Assembly (NCBI GenBank): GCA_016788865.1
Contig: JAEUSB010000024.1
Coordinates: 1 to 35,635 of the forward strand
Length of the DNA: 35,635 bases
Direction: 5' to 3'
Source of the DNA: Leptospirales bacterium
GTDB taxonomy: Bacteria; Spirochaetota; Leptospiria; Leptospirales; Leptonemataceae
Shown here: positions 1 to 8,052 of the stretch, in pieces
Layout: every line of letters begins with the position of its first letter
How positions within the stretch are numbered: position 1 is the first letter of the stretch
Notes under the pieces: model-generated
The model's input: only the letters and a program-made list of their open reading frames with translations
What the model was told of the DNA's origin: nothing
Database searches by the model: none
Translations under genes and position numbers: made by a program

Positions 1-318
1 GACGTTTGTAATACCCGAGAAAAATGGTCCACCGAACCACGGACAATTTCTGTCCTCGCGTTGAAGGATCGAAGTCCATACGGCATGGTCGGAATGTGCG
101 GAAGTGCAGCAGAGTGGACATCCAGCTGGTACAACGCCTATCCGGGGCAAACCCAATTCCCCGAACACCTGGCCGGGCAGCAGTTTCGTGTTCTTCGTGG
201 TGGTTCGTTCGCGCAATCCCGTGACTTCGCGCGGACGGATTGGCGGGACTATGGTGGACTCGAGTCCCCTCGCACTGATAGACGCGGTGGAATCCGACTC
301 GTTCTGTCCGCCCGATAG
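1..318 (+). CDS. Formylglycine-generating enzyme (SUMF1/FGE-sulfatase) fold protein, C-terminal part
   Basis: The reading frame is open from base 1 and stops at TAG 316-318, so only the last 105 residues are in the window. They show the C-terminal signature of the FGE-sulfatase fold: a segment SPYGMVGMCGSAAEW, matching the usual pattern ending in NVWEW, then RVLRGGSF, then a closing GIRLVL. Family members oxidise a cysteine to formylglycine in sulfatases, or serve other roles: many bacterial members are lectin-like or act in ergothioneine or iron-oxidoreductase contexts. The usual Asn-Val-Trp core is replaced by Ser-Ala-Ala, so this copy diverges at a conserved turn and sulfatase maturation should not be assumed. 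The N-terminus and any signal peptide lie outside the window. Confidence 0.82.
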   Translation, partial: DVCNTREKWSTEPRTISVLALKDRSPYGMVGMCGSAAEWTSSWYNAYPGQTQFPEHLAGQQFRVLRGGSFAQSRDFARTDWRDYGGLESPRTDRRGGIRLVLSAR

Positions 319-476
319 TTTTTGCGCGTCGATCCCGAACATATTTCCCCCACCCCCGAACGTGGGTGGTCAAACCGGAGGTGGGAGGGCCCGAAACAGC
401 CGCGGCACCTTAGGCAGGTTGAGTCCAGAAGTCAAGCCGACCATGTCTCAGGCACGGGCTACACTATAATGGGGAA

Positions 477-1667
477 TCATTGGGTTGTGGTCGGGACGGG
501 GGCCGGATTCCGACAAACTTTCAGTTCTGCCTCGCAGCCGGCTGCTGACTTCTCTGCTCGTACATAGTCTTCCTGTGCCTTCCGAATGCCTGCGTCCAAT
601 CCCAGAATCTTGCTCTGCAACTCACGCGCCTCGGACTCCTTTCCTGCGAGAGCCAGCGATACCTTCTTGAGATCTTCTTGCGATTGCTTGAGTGCAGCGT
701 CCAGGGCAAGCACTCGCTTTCCACTTTCGCTCGCTTCGGCGTCACGGGATGCCAGGTCCCGTGAAACCTTGAGCAAATCCTCCTGGGCCTTCTTGAGTTC
801 TTTTTCGCGTTCACCGAGACGACCGGCCACATCCTTCCATTCCGACTCTTTAACGGCCAGGCCCTTTTCACTCCTTGCGAGCTGCTCCTGCAAAGATTTC
901 GCATTCGATTCGCTGGAGCCCAACCTGTTCTGGCTTTCCTTGAGCTCTGCTTCTCTTGTTGAAAGACTCTTTTCTGTTTTCAAAAGCGCCTCTTGCAGAT
1001 TCCTTTGATTCTGATCAGCAACGGCGAACCTGGCGGTCGCGTCTTTCAATTCTGTTTCCCTTTGACTCAATTCGACTCTAGTATTCTTGAGTTCAATCTG
1101 TACAGAAACAAGACTCTTGTAAAGCGACTCACTGAATGTCTGAAAATCAATCTTGAGATCACCGGTCTTGCGATCCACAAAACTCACGCTCCCGAGTAAC
1201 TTTTCATACTCGATTTTTCTTTCGCGTTCCTGTTCCAATTGCTCTTGCTTCTCCTGAATCTTGCTTTCCATGGAGGCAACTTCACTCAAGTAATCCATGC
1301 TGATTACTAAAACAGTATTGAAGCTCAAGATAAATATTCCGAGTACGCCCAACCGCGTAACAATTCGCTTTCCATTGGCGTCCGTTTCAATAAAGCCATT
1401 CAACGTGGCATAGATTCCGTAAATCAATCCAAAGGCCGTTGACACTCCCTTGATGAAGATCAATGAAAGCTGATTCGCTGTAGCCCCCGTGAACAGCATG
1501 AGGAGCAACCCCGCTGCGATTAGCATATATGCGGTAAGTGCAAAACCTCGAAAAAGTGTGCGCACGCTTCTAGTTTCTTTGTACGCGAAGTACAGAATGA
1601 ATCCTGCTGCCAGGAACAGTACGGAACTGAAGCCATACTTGATGATCTGAATCCAGAGCTGATACAT
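477..1667 (-). CDS. Membrane-anchored coiled-coil protein with 35-residue repeats, function unknown
   Basis: The 396-residue protein starts with about four hydrophobic helices (roughly residues 8-28, 42-60, 66-88 and 105-124). From about residue 128 it becomes a long charged coiled coil ending in a Pro/Thr-rich tail. Residues 200-374 consist of five tandem repeats of exactly 35 residues (five heptads each), starting at L200, L235, L270, L305 and L340; each opens with a pattern like LSxRExELKD. A sixth truncated repeat contains two cysteines (C378, C385). I do not recognise the family. The architecture suggests a membrane-anchored rod projecting from the membrane, possibly a scaffold or tether. 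The ATG at 1667 is preceded by a hairpin at 1686-1707. The gene is alone between codirectional 1721-2212 and the FGE fragment on the other strand. Confidence 0.8.
   Translation of the reverse strand: MYQLWIQIIKYGFSSVLFLAAGFILYFAYKETRSVRTLFRGFALTAYMLIAAGLLLMLFTGATANQLSLIFIKGVSTAFGLIYGIYATLNGFIETDANGKRIVTRLGVLGIFILSFNTVLVISMDYLSEVASMESKIQEKQEQLEQERERKIEYEKLLGSVSFVDRKTGDLKIDFQTFSESLYKSLVSVQIELKNTRVELSQRETELKDATARFAVADQNQRNLQEALLKTEKSLSTREAELKESQNRLGSSESNAKSLQEQLARSEKGLAVKESEWKDVAGRLGEREKELKKAQEDLLKVSRDLASRDAEASESGKRVLALDAALKQSQEDLKKVSLALAGKESEARELQSKILGLDAGIRKAQEDYVRAEKSAAGCEAELKVCRNPAPVPTTTQ
546..1070 (-). repeat. Five tandem 105-bp coding repeats (35-residue coiled-coil units)
   Basis: Read on the minus strand, five consecutive units of 105 bases encode residues 200-374 of the coiled-coil protein. 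The first residues of the units are LSQRETELKD, LSTREAELKE, LAVKESEWKD, LASRDAEASE and LAGKESEARE, all in the same register with no insertions. The protein repeat is clear, while the DNA sequences have diverged, so the duplications are old rather than slippage products. The period of 35 equals five heptads, which keeps the coiled-coil stripe unbroken. Confidence 0.85.
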
Positions 1668-1685
1668 TGGTTTAGTCCATGGCCA

Positions 1686-1707
1686 CGGGCATCCAAACGG
1701 ATGCCCG
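1686..1707. promoter_or_regulatory. Perfect 9-bp hairpin between two minus-strand genes
   Basis: CGGGCATCC, loop AAAC, GGATGCCCG form a perfect 9-bp stem. It lies 13 bases past the stop of the upstream minus-strand gene (1721-2212) and 18 bases before the ATG of the coiled-coil gene. There is no T tract on either side, so it is not a classical intrinsic terminator. It could be an mRNA processing or stability element, or a leader structure affecting translation of the downstream gene. Confidence 0.45.
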
Positions 1708-1720
1708 CAAGATTGAAGAG

Positions 1721-2212
1721 TTAGTAGCTGCCGACGTTAATTACTTTGGGAGTTGTGATCTGCGCATGGCCTTCCGGTACCATGATGGAGACAGGTGCAG
1801 GCATCCCGAGCGCTGGATCCTTTTTTTGAATCCAGATTTTGTAGACCATACCCCTGATCTTGGAAGCGCCGTAACCTTGACCGTTAGACGGTGTAGCGTT
1901 TACCCGAGTTATCACGATTGGATCGGCGTAGACTTTGATGTCGTTATAGTCCTTCTTAAGACCAAATTGTTTTGTCCCGCTACGAAGTGATTTTCCGTCG
2001 TCATTTACGAGCGTGCCACCGGCGATCTCCGTAAAAGCCGTGGCGCATTCGTCCAGAGTTTTGCTGTTTCGCAATATCGAAACATACTTAACAAGCACTT
2101 CCTTGACAGCAGGCGGAAGATTTTCCACCGGGATGTCGTTTTCTTTGGTTTGTGCATTGGTCGATGCAATGGCACCTACCACGCAAACTGCCATGATCAA
2201 GTTTTTGAGCAT
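1721..2212 (-). CDS. Small exported protein of unknown function
   Basis: The open frame extends upstream to 2245, but the ATG at 2212 is preferred. It is preceded by GAGG at a spacing of seven bases, and from it the protein begins with a clean signal peptide (MLKNLIMAVCVVGAIASTNA, cleavage probably after the last Ala). The mature part of about 143 residues is soluble and mixed alpha/beta in look. It has a segment around PPAVKEVLVKYVSILRNSKT and a C-terminal half with strand-like stretches. I recognise no family. There is no lipobox cysteine, so a periplasmic location is most likely. It is followed by a hairpin and then the coiled-coil gene on the same strand. Confidence 0.7.
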   Translation of the reverse strand: MLKNLIMAVCVVGAIASTNAQTKENDIPVENLPPAVKEVLVKYVSILRNSKTLDECATAFTEIAGGTLVNDDGKSLRSGTKQFGLKKDYNDIKVYADPIVITRVNATPSNGQGYGASKIRGMVYKIWIQKKDPALGMPAPVSIMVPEGHAQITTPKVINVGSY

Positions 2213-2305
2213 TTTCATTCCTCTTTTTTCTCTCAGCTGACACAACAGTCAACTTAAAGTAAGGGATTAGACGAAGGACTTCGGCCGGGGTTGCAGGGAA
2301 ATTCC

Positions 2306-2719
2306 TTAATTCGCGAGGCGGCTCGCGATCTCCGCTCGAACGTCCATGTACGGCCGCAGCTCGGCCGGTAGACGCTCAACATCGATTCTATCGAGTAACT
2401 GCAGAGACTTGTTCAAACGGGCCCTTCCGGAAATTTCCGCGTTGATTGCCAGGTACGCCTCTCCCTGAGCTTTCAACAGTAGTACAAGCATGGCAAGCGT
2501 AGTATGATCGGCCGGATCGCGAGCCGAAAGCAACGACACCAGGGAATCTGCTGACAGAGTTGCAACAAGCTCAGGATTTAGCCCTGTGAATTGCTTGAGA
2601 CCCGCCTCGGTCTCTGCAATGACAACGTCAGGATCGTTCCTTGATTTGAGACCTGCGAGGCGCGCCATCAAGACGACGAACTGCTGCAACATTCGAATAA
2701 TAAAGTCTCTATGATACAA
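2306..2719 (-). CDS. DUF6483-like small helical protein
   Basis: A 137-residue all-helical soluble protein. Its N-terminus, with the pattern RDFIIRMLQQFVVLMARL, resembles the start of DUF6483 family proteins, which have no known function. That link is from memory and not certain. No ATG fits the N-terminus. The TTG at 2719 (with another TTG at 2722) sits just behind a strong GGAAGGG, so a TTG start is chosen. The gene follows the SRPBCC-like gene by about 15 bases on the same strand, which suggests a two-gene operon. The last part, up to RAEIASRLAN, is amphipathic. Confidence 0.62.
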   Translation of the reverse strand: MYHRDFIIRMLQQFVVLMARLAGLKSRNDPDVVIAETEAGLKQFTGLNPELVATLSADSLVSLLSARDPADHTTLAMLVLLLKAQGEAYLAINAEISGRARLNKSLQLLDRIDVERLPAELRPYMDVRAEIASRLAN

Positions 2720-2734
2720 CAAAACCCTTCCCGA

Positions 2735-3298
2735 CTAGCACCTACCTTCTGCTAGATCTCGCAGCGTGCGCAACTGCTTTTGCATCATGATCCAGTCTCC
2801 CAGGGGCAGCAATGGAGCCAGCATCTTGAAGATACCCCTTTGGCGTCGCTTAACGATTAGTTTGGCGACCAATCGACATCCAGGATCATCGGGGGCTACG
2901 TTGACGGGTTTTCGAATCGCGTAAGTTAGAACCACTTTACCAAAATAGCCCTCTGTCTTTGAATCAAAGGTACCCAGCGTAATAAATTCATCCGCCTTAA
3001 AGTCCAGCAGCTTGAAGATTCCAACGAAGACTTGTCCAACCTCAAGCAGGCGAAGGGATGGATCAACGATTCGGGGGCTTTGCTTGAAGCCATTGTCAAT
3101 CCAATCGTAGCTATAAGGGGCAACCCGCAGCTGACATAGCCAATTGAAAAGAGTGACATTATCCGCGGCGACGGAGATTGCCCGAAAGAGCACGTCGTCG
3201 GGGTCCTTGAGGAAACCGTCACATGAAAAGGGCTGAAGTGTTTCCTCTCGCCTGGTTTGCCACACATACGCCGGAGAATCGACAAAAAGTTGAAACAT
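2735..3298 (-). CDS. SRPBCC-like (START/Bet v1 fold) protein
   Basis: A 187-residue soluble protein. Segments such as AADNVTLFNWLCQLRVAPYSY and the strand pattern that follows look like polyketide cyclase/SRPBCC proteins, which bind hydrophobic ligands in a helix-grip cavity. No catalytic residue can be named. The frame runs up to a TTG at 3337, but the ATG at 3298 is preceded by GGGGGAAGT and starts the protein with MFQLFVDSPAYVW, so it is preferred. The gene is divergent from the RND pump at 3389, with 90 bases between them, and probably cotranscribed with the DUF6483-like gene. Confidence 0.62.
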   Translation of the reverse strand: MFQLFVDSPAYVWQTRREETLQPFSCDGFLKDPDDVLFRAISVAADNVTLFNWLCQLRVAPYSYDWIDNGFKQSPRIVDPSLRLLEVGQVFVGIFKLLDFKADEFITLGTFDSKTEGYFGKVVLTYAIRKPVNVAPDDPGCRLVAKLIVKRRQRGIFKMLAPLLPLGDWIMMQKQLRTLRDLAEGRC

Positions 3299-3346
3299 AC
3301 TTCCCCCGGCACCTAACGGTGTGATACGCGATTCCAAAAAAAAGGT

Positions 3347-3358
3347 CTGACCCGTCAG
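3347..3358. promoter_or_regulatory. Short dyad in a divergent promoter region
   Basis: CTGAC, centre CC, GTCAG: a 12-base dyad with 5-bp arms between the divergent SRPBCC-like gene and the RND pump gene. It is the only obvious symmetry in this 90-base interval. It could be an operator half-site pair, but arms of this length arise by chance often enough that the call is weak. Confidence 0.2.
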
Positions 3359-3388
3359 GCGGCGCTGAAAAATTGGCGCGTTAGCTAT

Positions 3389-6300
3389 ATGAAAGCTCTG
3401 GTCGAATTCTTCCTCAAACGCAGCCTACTTGTCAACTTGATCTGCCTAATCCTGATCGTTTGGGGTGGGTTTCTTTCGCAAACCATGCGCCGGGAAGCCT
3501 TTCCGAATATCAAGTTTGACATTGTGAGCGTGGACACCATCTACCTGGGCGCATCGCCTCAGGAAGTGGAGAAACTCATAACTAACCGGATCGAAGAGAG
3601 CATCCGCGAAGTCGACGGTATCAAGGAATACCGATCCAGCTCAATTGAAAACCGTTCCTCCATTACCATCACACTTGATCCCGACGTGGAAGATTCCAAT
3701 CGCACAGTGAATGACATTCGAAGCGCTGTCGATCGGACACGAGACCTTCCGCAGGAAGCAGAAAAGCCAGTTGTCGTTGAAATCTCTACGAACATTTCCC
3801 CGGTTATCGAAGTTTCTCTGGGGAGCGCAGATCCCGGAATTTCCCAGGCCGAGTTACAGAAACAAGCGCGCGTTCTCCAGCGCGTACTCGAGGATATCGA
3901 TGGAGTTGCCCGCGTAACAAGGGACGGTTGGCGGAAAACCGAAGTTCTAGTCTCACTTCATCCTCGTGCAATGCTCGAATCTTCCCTCTCGCCAGAAATG
4001 GTTGTAGGCGCTATTCAGGGTCAAAATCAAAGCTTACCGGGTGGTGAGTTAGAAGGCGAAAAGCGAATGAACGTGCGCACAGTTGGGTCAATGGAGACCG
4101 CGCCTGAAATCGCCCAGGTACCGGTTCGATCCAATGAAGTAGGAATGGGCCTCAAAGTTCGCGATGTGGCCACTGTCACTGAAACGCTCGAAGATCCACT
4201 CGTGGTGGAACGAGCGCGTGGCATGCCAGCTATTCGCTTAACGGTATTGAAGCGAGAGAAGGCAGACGTAATCGATGTAGTTGATCGCGTCAAAGTTGCC
4301 GTGACAGAGTACGAAAAGTCTCTGAAGCCTGGCTACAAAGTCGAATACGCAAACGATATCTCATTCTATGTACGCCGCCGCATTGGCGACCTATTCTCCA
4401 ATGGAATCAGTGGGCTCCTGCTTGTGACAATCGCGTTGCTATTCTTCATGGGTTGGCGAACAACGCTGATGGTAAGTGTAGGTATTCCAATCGCGATTGC
4501 AGCCACTTTTATCTTCATGGAATTCATGGGGGTAACATTAAATCTCATTTCGCTGTTCGGAATGATTCTTGTTCTGGGCGTCCTGGTGGACGATAGCATC
4601 ATCGTAAGCGAAAATTTCTACAGACACATGGAAATGGGGAAAACACCCTTTGAAGCCGCCCGGGATGGTACATCCGAATTGGTTGCTCCAATTCTTGGTT
4701 CTGCTCTGACATCCTGTGCTGCGTTTGCACCAATGCTCTTCATGACCGGAATCTTTGGAAAGTTCGTCTACGCAATTCCGCTTGTTATCATCATAGTGAT
4801 TCTCTGCTCTCTATTTGAATGCTTCTTCTTGCTACCTTCGCATCTATATGACATTAACCGAAATTCACAGGACAAAAGAAATGAAATCCGGTCGGAAGGC
4901 GCACGCTTTGAAAGATTTCGGAAGAATATCTATGAACCTATTCTAAGAAAAATTCTGAAACACAAGAAGAAAGCAGTCCTTGCGATTACTGGACTGCTCG
5001 TTGTCTCGATCGCCCTTCAATTGGCCCTGGGAAAATTCAAACTCTTTCCCGAAGATATCGACATTGTGCAGGTTAAATTAACCGGACACGTAGGTTCTTC
5101 CCTGGAAGAAACAGAATCGTTCGTTCGGACCATTGAATCTATAGCACTTTCCCTTCCAAAGACCGAGCTTGATACCATTGCCTCACGCGTCGGGATTATC
5201 CAAACCGACCCGAGCGATCCGTTCACGCGCCGCGGGAAGAATTACGGCCAGGTTCTGGTCTTCCTCACACCGGCAAACGGACGGGAGCGCGAAACCGACA
5301 CCATCATAAACGAAATTAGAAAGAAAGCCCAGGAACAAATAGGACCCGACAAGGCCGTCTTGCAGCTCGATAAAGTATCCGGGGGTCCGCCGGTTGGAAA
5401 ACCCATCGCTATTGAAATTACGGGTGATGAATTCCCAACCCTGGTTGAAATTGCAGAAAAGTACAAGAAAGTGGCCACGGAAGTAGACGGAGTTCACGAC
5501 GTGGACGACACGTATCGCCAGGGCACACCAGACTTGCGTGTGCGCATTCGGGAAGATCTCGCTGCGCGAGCAGGAGTAAATACCTTACAGGTTGCGCAAG
5601 CCGTAACGACTGCATTTCGCGGGGTGATCGCAACCAAGCTGCGCCGATCAGATGAGGAAGTGGATGTGCGCGTTCGATTCAGGAAAGATGCCCGCAACTC
5701 ACTTGACGCTCTGAGAAATCTGACGGTTACAAATCAAATGGGAAATCTGGTTCGGGTTGGTGCTCTTGTTCGAACTGAGAATGCAGAGGGTATCGAATCG
5801 ATTGATCATCTAGGGGGACGCAGGCTGGTTTCTGTTACGGCCAGTATAGATGAGGAAAAAACGTCCACGCTGAAGGCGACGGGTGATATCAGTGAGAAGG
5901 CAAAGGAAATTCGGCGTTCGTATCCCGGATACTCGGTTCGCTACGGCGGGGAGAACAAAGATACCGAGGACTCGATGGCAACTCTGGGCCGTTCATTTCT
6001 GATCGCAGTCCTGATCATCTATTTGATCCTTACGACAATCTTCAGATCGCTCAGTCTACCATTTCTGATCCTCATCGCCGTACCATTTGGAATCATTGGA
6101 GTAATCCTTGCCTTCCTCACGCATGGGCAACCGCTCAGCTTTCTTTCCATCATGGGAATAATCGGACTCTCAGGGGTAGTCATCAACGATACAATCGTTC
6201 TGATCGACTTCGGGAATAAATTGATTGAGGAGAATCCAAATATGGACCCCGATGAAGTTGCCTTGCAAGCAGGCTCCATGCGCCTTCGCGCTGTATTCCT

Positions 6301-6517
6301 CACCGGAATTGTTTCGCTGGTAGGCCTTTTCCCTTCTGCTTACGGATTGGGGGGCAGCGATCCATTCCTGGTTCCCATGGCACTGGCGTTCGCCTGGGGA
6401 ATCTTTTTCTCCATGGGATTGACTCTGCTCATTGTACCGGTCTTTCTGAGCTCTTTTATCAAGGCTCGGCGAAGGACGCTCGGTTTTTTCAAAGTCAAGA
6501 CCGACCATCCGGTTTAG
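3389..6517 (+). CDS. RND-family efflux transporter, inner-membrane permease (AcrB/HAE1-like)
   Basis: At 1042 residues it has the full length of an RND permease: TM1 at about residues 12-30, a large periplasmic loop, six TMs, a second periplasmic loop and a C-terminal TM bundle. The TM4 proton-relay pair is present as D401-D402 in the context GVLVDDSIIVSENF. The lysine of AcrB TM10 is absent: the corresponding stretch reads GVVINDTIVLIDF (N933, D934), as in a large group of uncharacterised RND pumps. These use proton motive force to export drugs, lipids or detergents across both membranes with a periplasmic adaptor and an outer-membrane channel. Neither partner gene is in this window. The ATG at 3389 has no strong ribosome-binding site. 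The substrate is unknown. Confidence 0.93.
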   Translation: MKALVEFFLKRSLLVNLICLILIVWGGFLSQTMRREAFPNIKFDIVSVDTIYLGASPQEVEKLITNRIEESIREVDGIKEYRSSSIENRSSITITLDPDVEDSNRTVNDIRSAVDRTRDLPQEAEKPVVVEISTNISPVIEVSLGSADPGISQAELQKQARVLQRVLEDIDGVARVTRDGWRKTEVLVSLHPRAMLESSLSPEMVVGAIQGQNQSLPGGELEGEKRMNVRTVGSMETAPEIAQVPVRSNEVGMGLKVRDVATVTETLEDPLVVERARGMPAIRLTVLKREKADVIDVVDRVKVAVTEYEKSLKPGYKVEYANDISFYVRRRIGDLFSNGISGLLLVTIALLFFMGWRTTLMVSVGIPIAIAATFIFMEFMGVTLNLISLFGMILVLGVLVDDSIIVSENFYRHMEMGKTPFEAARDGTSELVAPILGSALTSCAAFAPMLFMTGIFGKFVYAIPLVIIIVILCSLFECFFLLPSHLYDINRNSQDKRNEIRSEGARFERFRKNIYEPILRKILKHKKKAVLAITGLLVVSIALQLALGKFKLFPEDIDIVQVKLTGHVGSSLEETESFVRTIESIALSLPKTELDTIASRVGIIQTDPSDPFTRRGKNYGQVLVFLTPANGRERETDTIINEIRKKAQEQIGPDKAVLQLDKVSGGPPVGKPIAIEITGDEFPTLVEIAEKYKKVATEVDGVHDVDDTYRQGTPDLRVRIREDLAARAGVNTLQVAQAVTTAFRGVIATKLRRSDEEVDVRVRFRKDARNSLDALRNLTVTNQMGNLVRVGALVRTENAEGIESIDHLGGRRLVSVTASIDEEKTSTLKATGDISEKAKEIRRSYPGYSVRYGGENKDTEDSMATLGRSFLIAVLIIYLILTTIFRSLSLPFLILIAVPFGIIGVILAFLTHGQPLSFLSIMGIIGLSGVVINDTIVLIDFGNKLIEENPNMDPDEVALQAGSMRLRAVFLTGIVSLVGLFPSAYGLGGSDPFLVPMALAFAWGIFFSMGLTLLIVPVFLSSFIKARRRTLGFFKVKTDHPV

Positions 6518-6564
6518 GAAAATCGGGCTTTACAGGGCATAAAGGACGCACGCTGATCAAACCC

Positions 6565-7461
6565 ATGGTGCCCGCAACCCGTCTGAGCCAGCTGATAGGA
6601 AATACACCTCTCGTCGAACTGTCCCGCATTGTTTCCAAACCCGGAGTGAAACTCTACGGAAAGATGGAAGGAAACAATCCGGCAGGTAGCGTCAAGGATC
6701 GTCCGGCGTTCTGGATGATCGAAGAAGCAGAACGGCGCGGCGACCTGAAGCCGGGCATGAAGATCATCGAAGCCACCAGTGGCAATACTGGAATTGCTCT
6801 TGCGATGATTGCAAGTGTGAAGGGTTATCCAATTGAACTCATCATGCCAGGCGGATCCACGCGAGAACGCGCCCTGGCAATGGAAGCCTATGGAGCCAAA
6901 GTCGTCCTGACCGATCAGGAAAAGTCCATGGAGGGCGCCATTGACTACGCGCATGCGAAGTTCAAGGAAGGCGGATACTGGATGCCCAATCAGTTTGCTA
7001 ACCCGGACAACTGGGCGGCCCACTACAGAACAACGGGGCCAGAAATCTGGAACGATACGGAGAAGAAGATTACGCACTTTGTTTCGTCCATGGGAACAAC
7101 CGGGACCATTATGGGCGTTTCGCATTATCTGAAAGAACAAAGCAAATCGGTTCAAATTGTGGGCGTTCAACCAACCGACGGCGCAAAAATCCCGGGAATC
7201 AGACGCTGGCCCAGGGAATACCTTCCAAAAATTTTTGAACCGGCACGCGTGGATCACGTAATGGACGTGACGCAAAAGGACGCGGAGGAGATGACACGTC
7301 GCTTAGCCCGCGAGGAAGGGGTTTTTTGTGGAATGAGCGCTGGCGGTGCCACGTTTGCTGCCATGCAACTGGCGCAGGAAATTGACCAAGGGGTAATCGT
7401 CACAATTATCTGTGACCGCGGCGATCGTTATTTGTCCTCTGATCTGTTTGGCGCCAAATAG
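6565..7461 (+). CDS. cysM: Cysteine synthase, CysM type (PLP-dependent)
   Basis: A 298-residue fold-type II PLP enzyme making cysteine from an activated serine (O-acetylserine) and sulfide or thiosulfate. Visible features are the N-terminal TPLVEL, the PLP lysine K44 in EGNNPAGSVKDR (the CysM form of the motif), the substrate loop TSGNTG at about residues 72-77, the phosphate-binding loop GTTGT at about 177-181, and a C-terminal segment VIVTIICDRGDRYLSS. Length fits CysM (about 300). The gene lies 47 bases after the RND pump on the same strand. A functional link to the pump is not implied. CysK or a related beta-synthase is the main alternative. Confidence 0.9.
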   Translation: MVPATRLSQLIGNTPLVELSRIVSKPGVKLYGKMEGNNPAGSVKDRPAFWMIEEAERRGDLKPGMKIIEATSGNTGIALAMIASVKGYPIELIMPGGSTRERALAMEAYGAKVVLTDQEKSMEGAIDYAHAKFKEGGYWMPNQFANPDNWAAHYRTTGPEIWNDTEKKITHFVSSMGTTGTIMGVSHYLKEQSKSVQIVGVQPTDGAKIPGIRRWPREYLPKIFEPARVDHVMDVTQKDAEEMTRRLAREEGVFCGMSAGGATFAAMQLAQEIDQGVIVTIICDRGDRYLSSDLFGAK

Positions 7462-7483
7462 TCGTCCCGCGAGTCACAAGCCC

Positions 7484-8017
7484 TTACATTTCAGAAGCAT
7501 TCTTATAGATGGCAACGTGGTCCAAGTTTCTGAGTTTTCCGGCAACATCCATCCCATACCCAACGACAAAGTGATCCGGAATTTCAAAGCCGTGGTAGTT
7601 GATGGGAGCTTTGAATTTGTGCTTCTGCGCCTTCACGAGCAGGCCTGCAATCCCTAACCATGAAGGCCGTTTCAGAGTGAGATGCTCAAATACAAAATTT
7701 AACGTATGTCCGGTATCAATTACGTCCTCAATCAGCATAACGTGTTTGCCCTCGATTGAATTCTTGATATCTTTTAGTATTTTCACGTTACCGGATGACG
7801 TCAGGTTATCATCGTATGACGACACTTCCATAAAGTCGACCGTGAGCGGCAAATCGATACATCGCACCAGGTCCGCCATAAATATGAAGCATCCTCGTAG
7901 AAGGCCTATTAAAGCCAGATCCCTCCCTTGAAAGTCCCGCGTAATCTGCGCGCCCATTTCCTTTACTTTCCTGGCGATTTCATCGCGACTGAGGAACACT
8001 TCCAATTGTTCAGACAT
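7484..8017 (-). CDS. hpt: Hypoxanthine (guanine) phosphoribosyltransferase
   Basis: A 177-residue type I phosphoribosyltransferase of the purine salvage pathway, converting hypoxanthine and probably guanine with PRPP to the nucleotide. The PRPP-binding signature is seen as MLIEDVIDTGHTL (about residues 94-106). The flexible-loop region has EVSSYDD (64-70), and the C-terminal part includes the typical FVVGYGMDV, the HPRT metal/base contact. Length is normal for bacterial Hpt. It is the last gene of a minus-strand run thiG-thiH-hpt, 35 bases after thiH. The cytoplasmic location and the reaction follow from the family. Confidence 0.92.
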   Translation of the reverse strand: MSEQLEVFLSRDEIARKVKEMGAQITRDFQGRDLALIGLLRGCFIFMADLVRCIDLPLTVDFMEVSSYDDNLTSSGNVKILKDIKNSIEGKHVMLIEDVIDTGHTLNFVFEHLTLKRPSWLGIAGLLVKAQKHKFKAPINYHGFEIPDHFVVGYGMDVAGKLRNLDHVAIYKNASEM

Positions 8018-8052
8018 ACGTCAGAATTTTGAGGTGATGGAGAAAGATCAAT

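Noticed and set aside
350..369. Hairpin CCACCC / GGGTGG after the FGE fragment, possible terminator
   Set aside because: The stem is only six bases and no T tract follows; not enough for an intrinsic terminator call.
465..470. Consensus-like TATAAT on the plus strand in the 319-476 gap
   Set aside because: No acceptable -35 element at 16-18 bases upstream, and it would drive transcription antisense into the end of the coiled-coil gene; likely chance.
6514..7275. 253-codon minus-strand open frame
   Set aside because: It lies entirely antisense to the well-supported cysteine synthase gene and has no domain signal or start site; a shadow frame.
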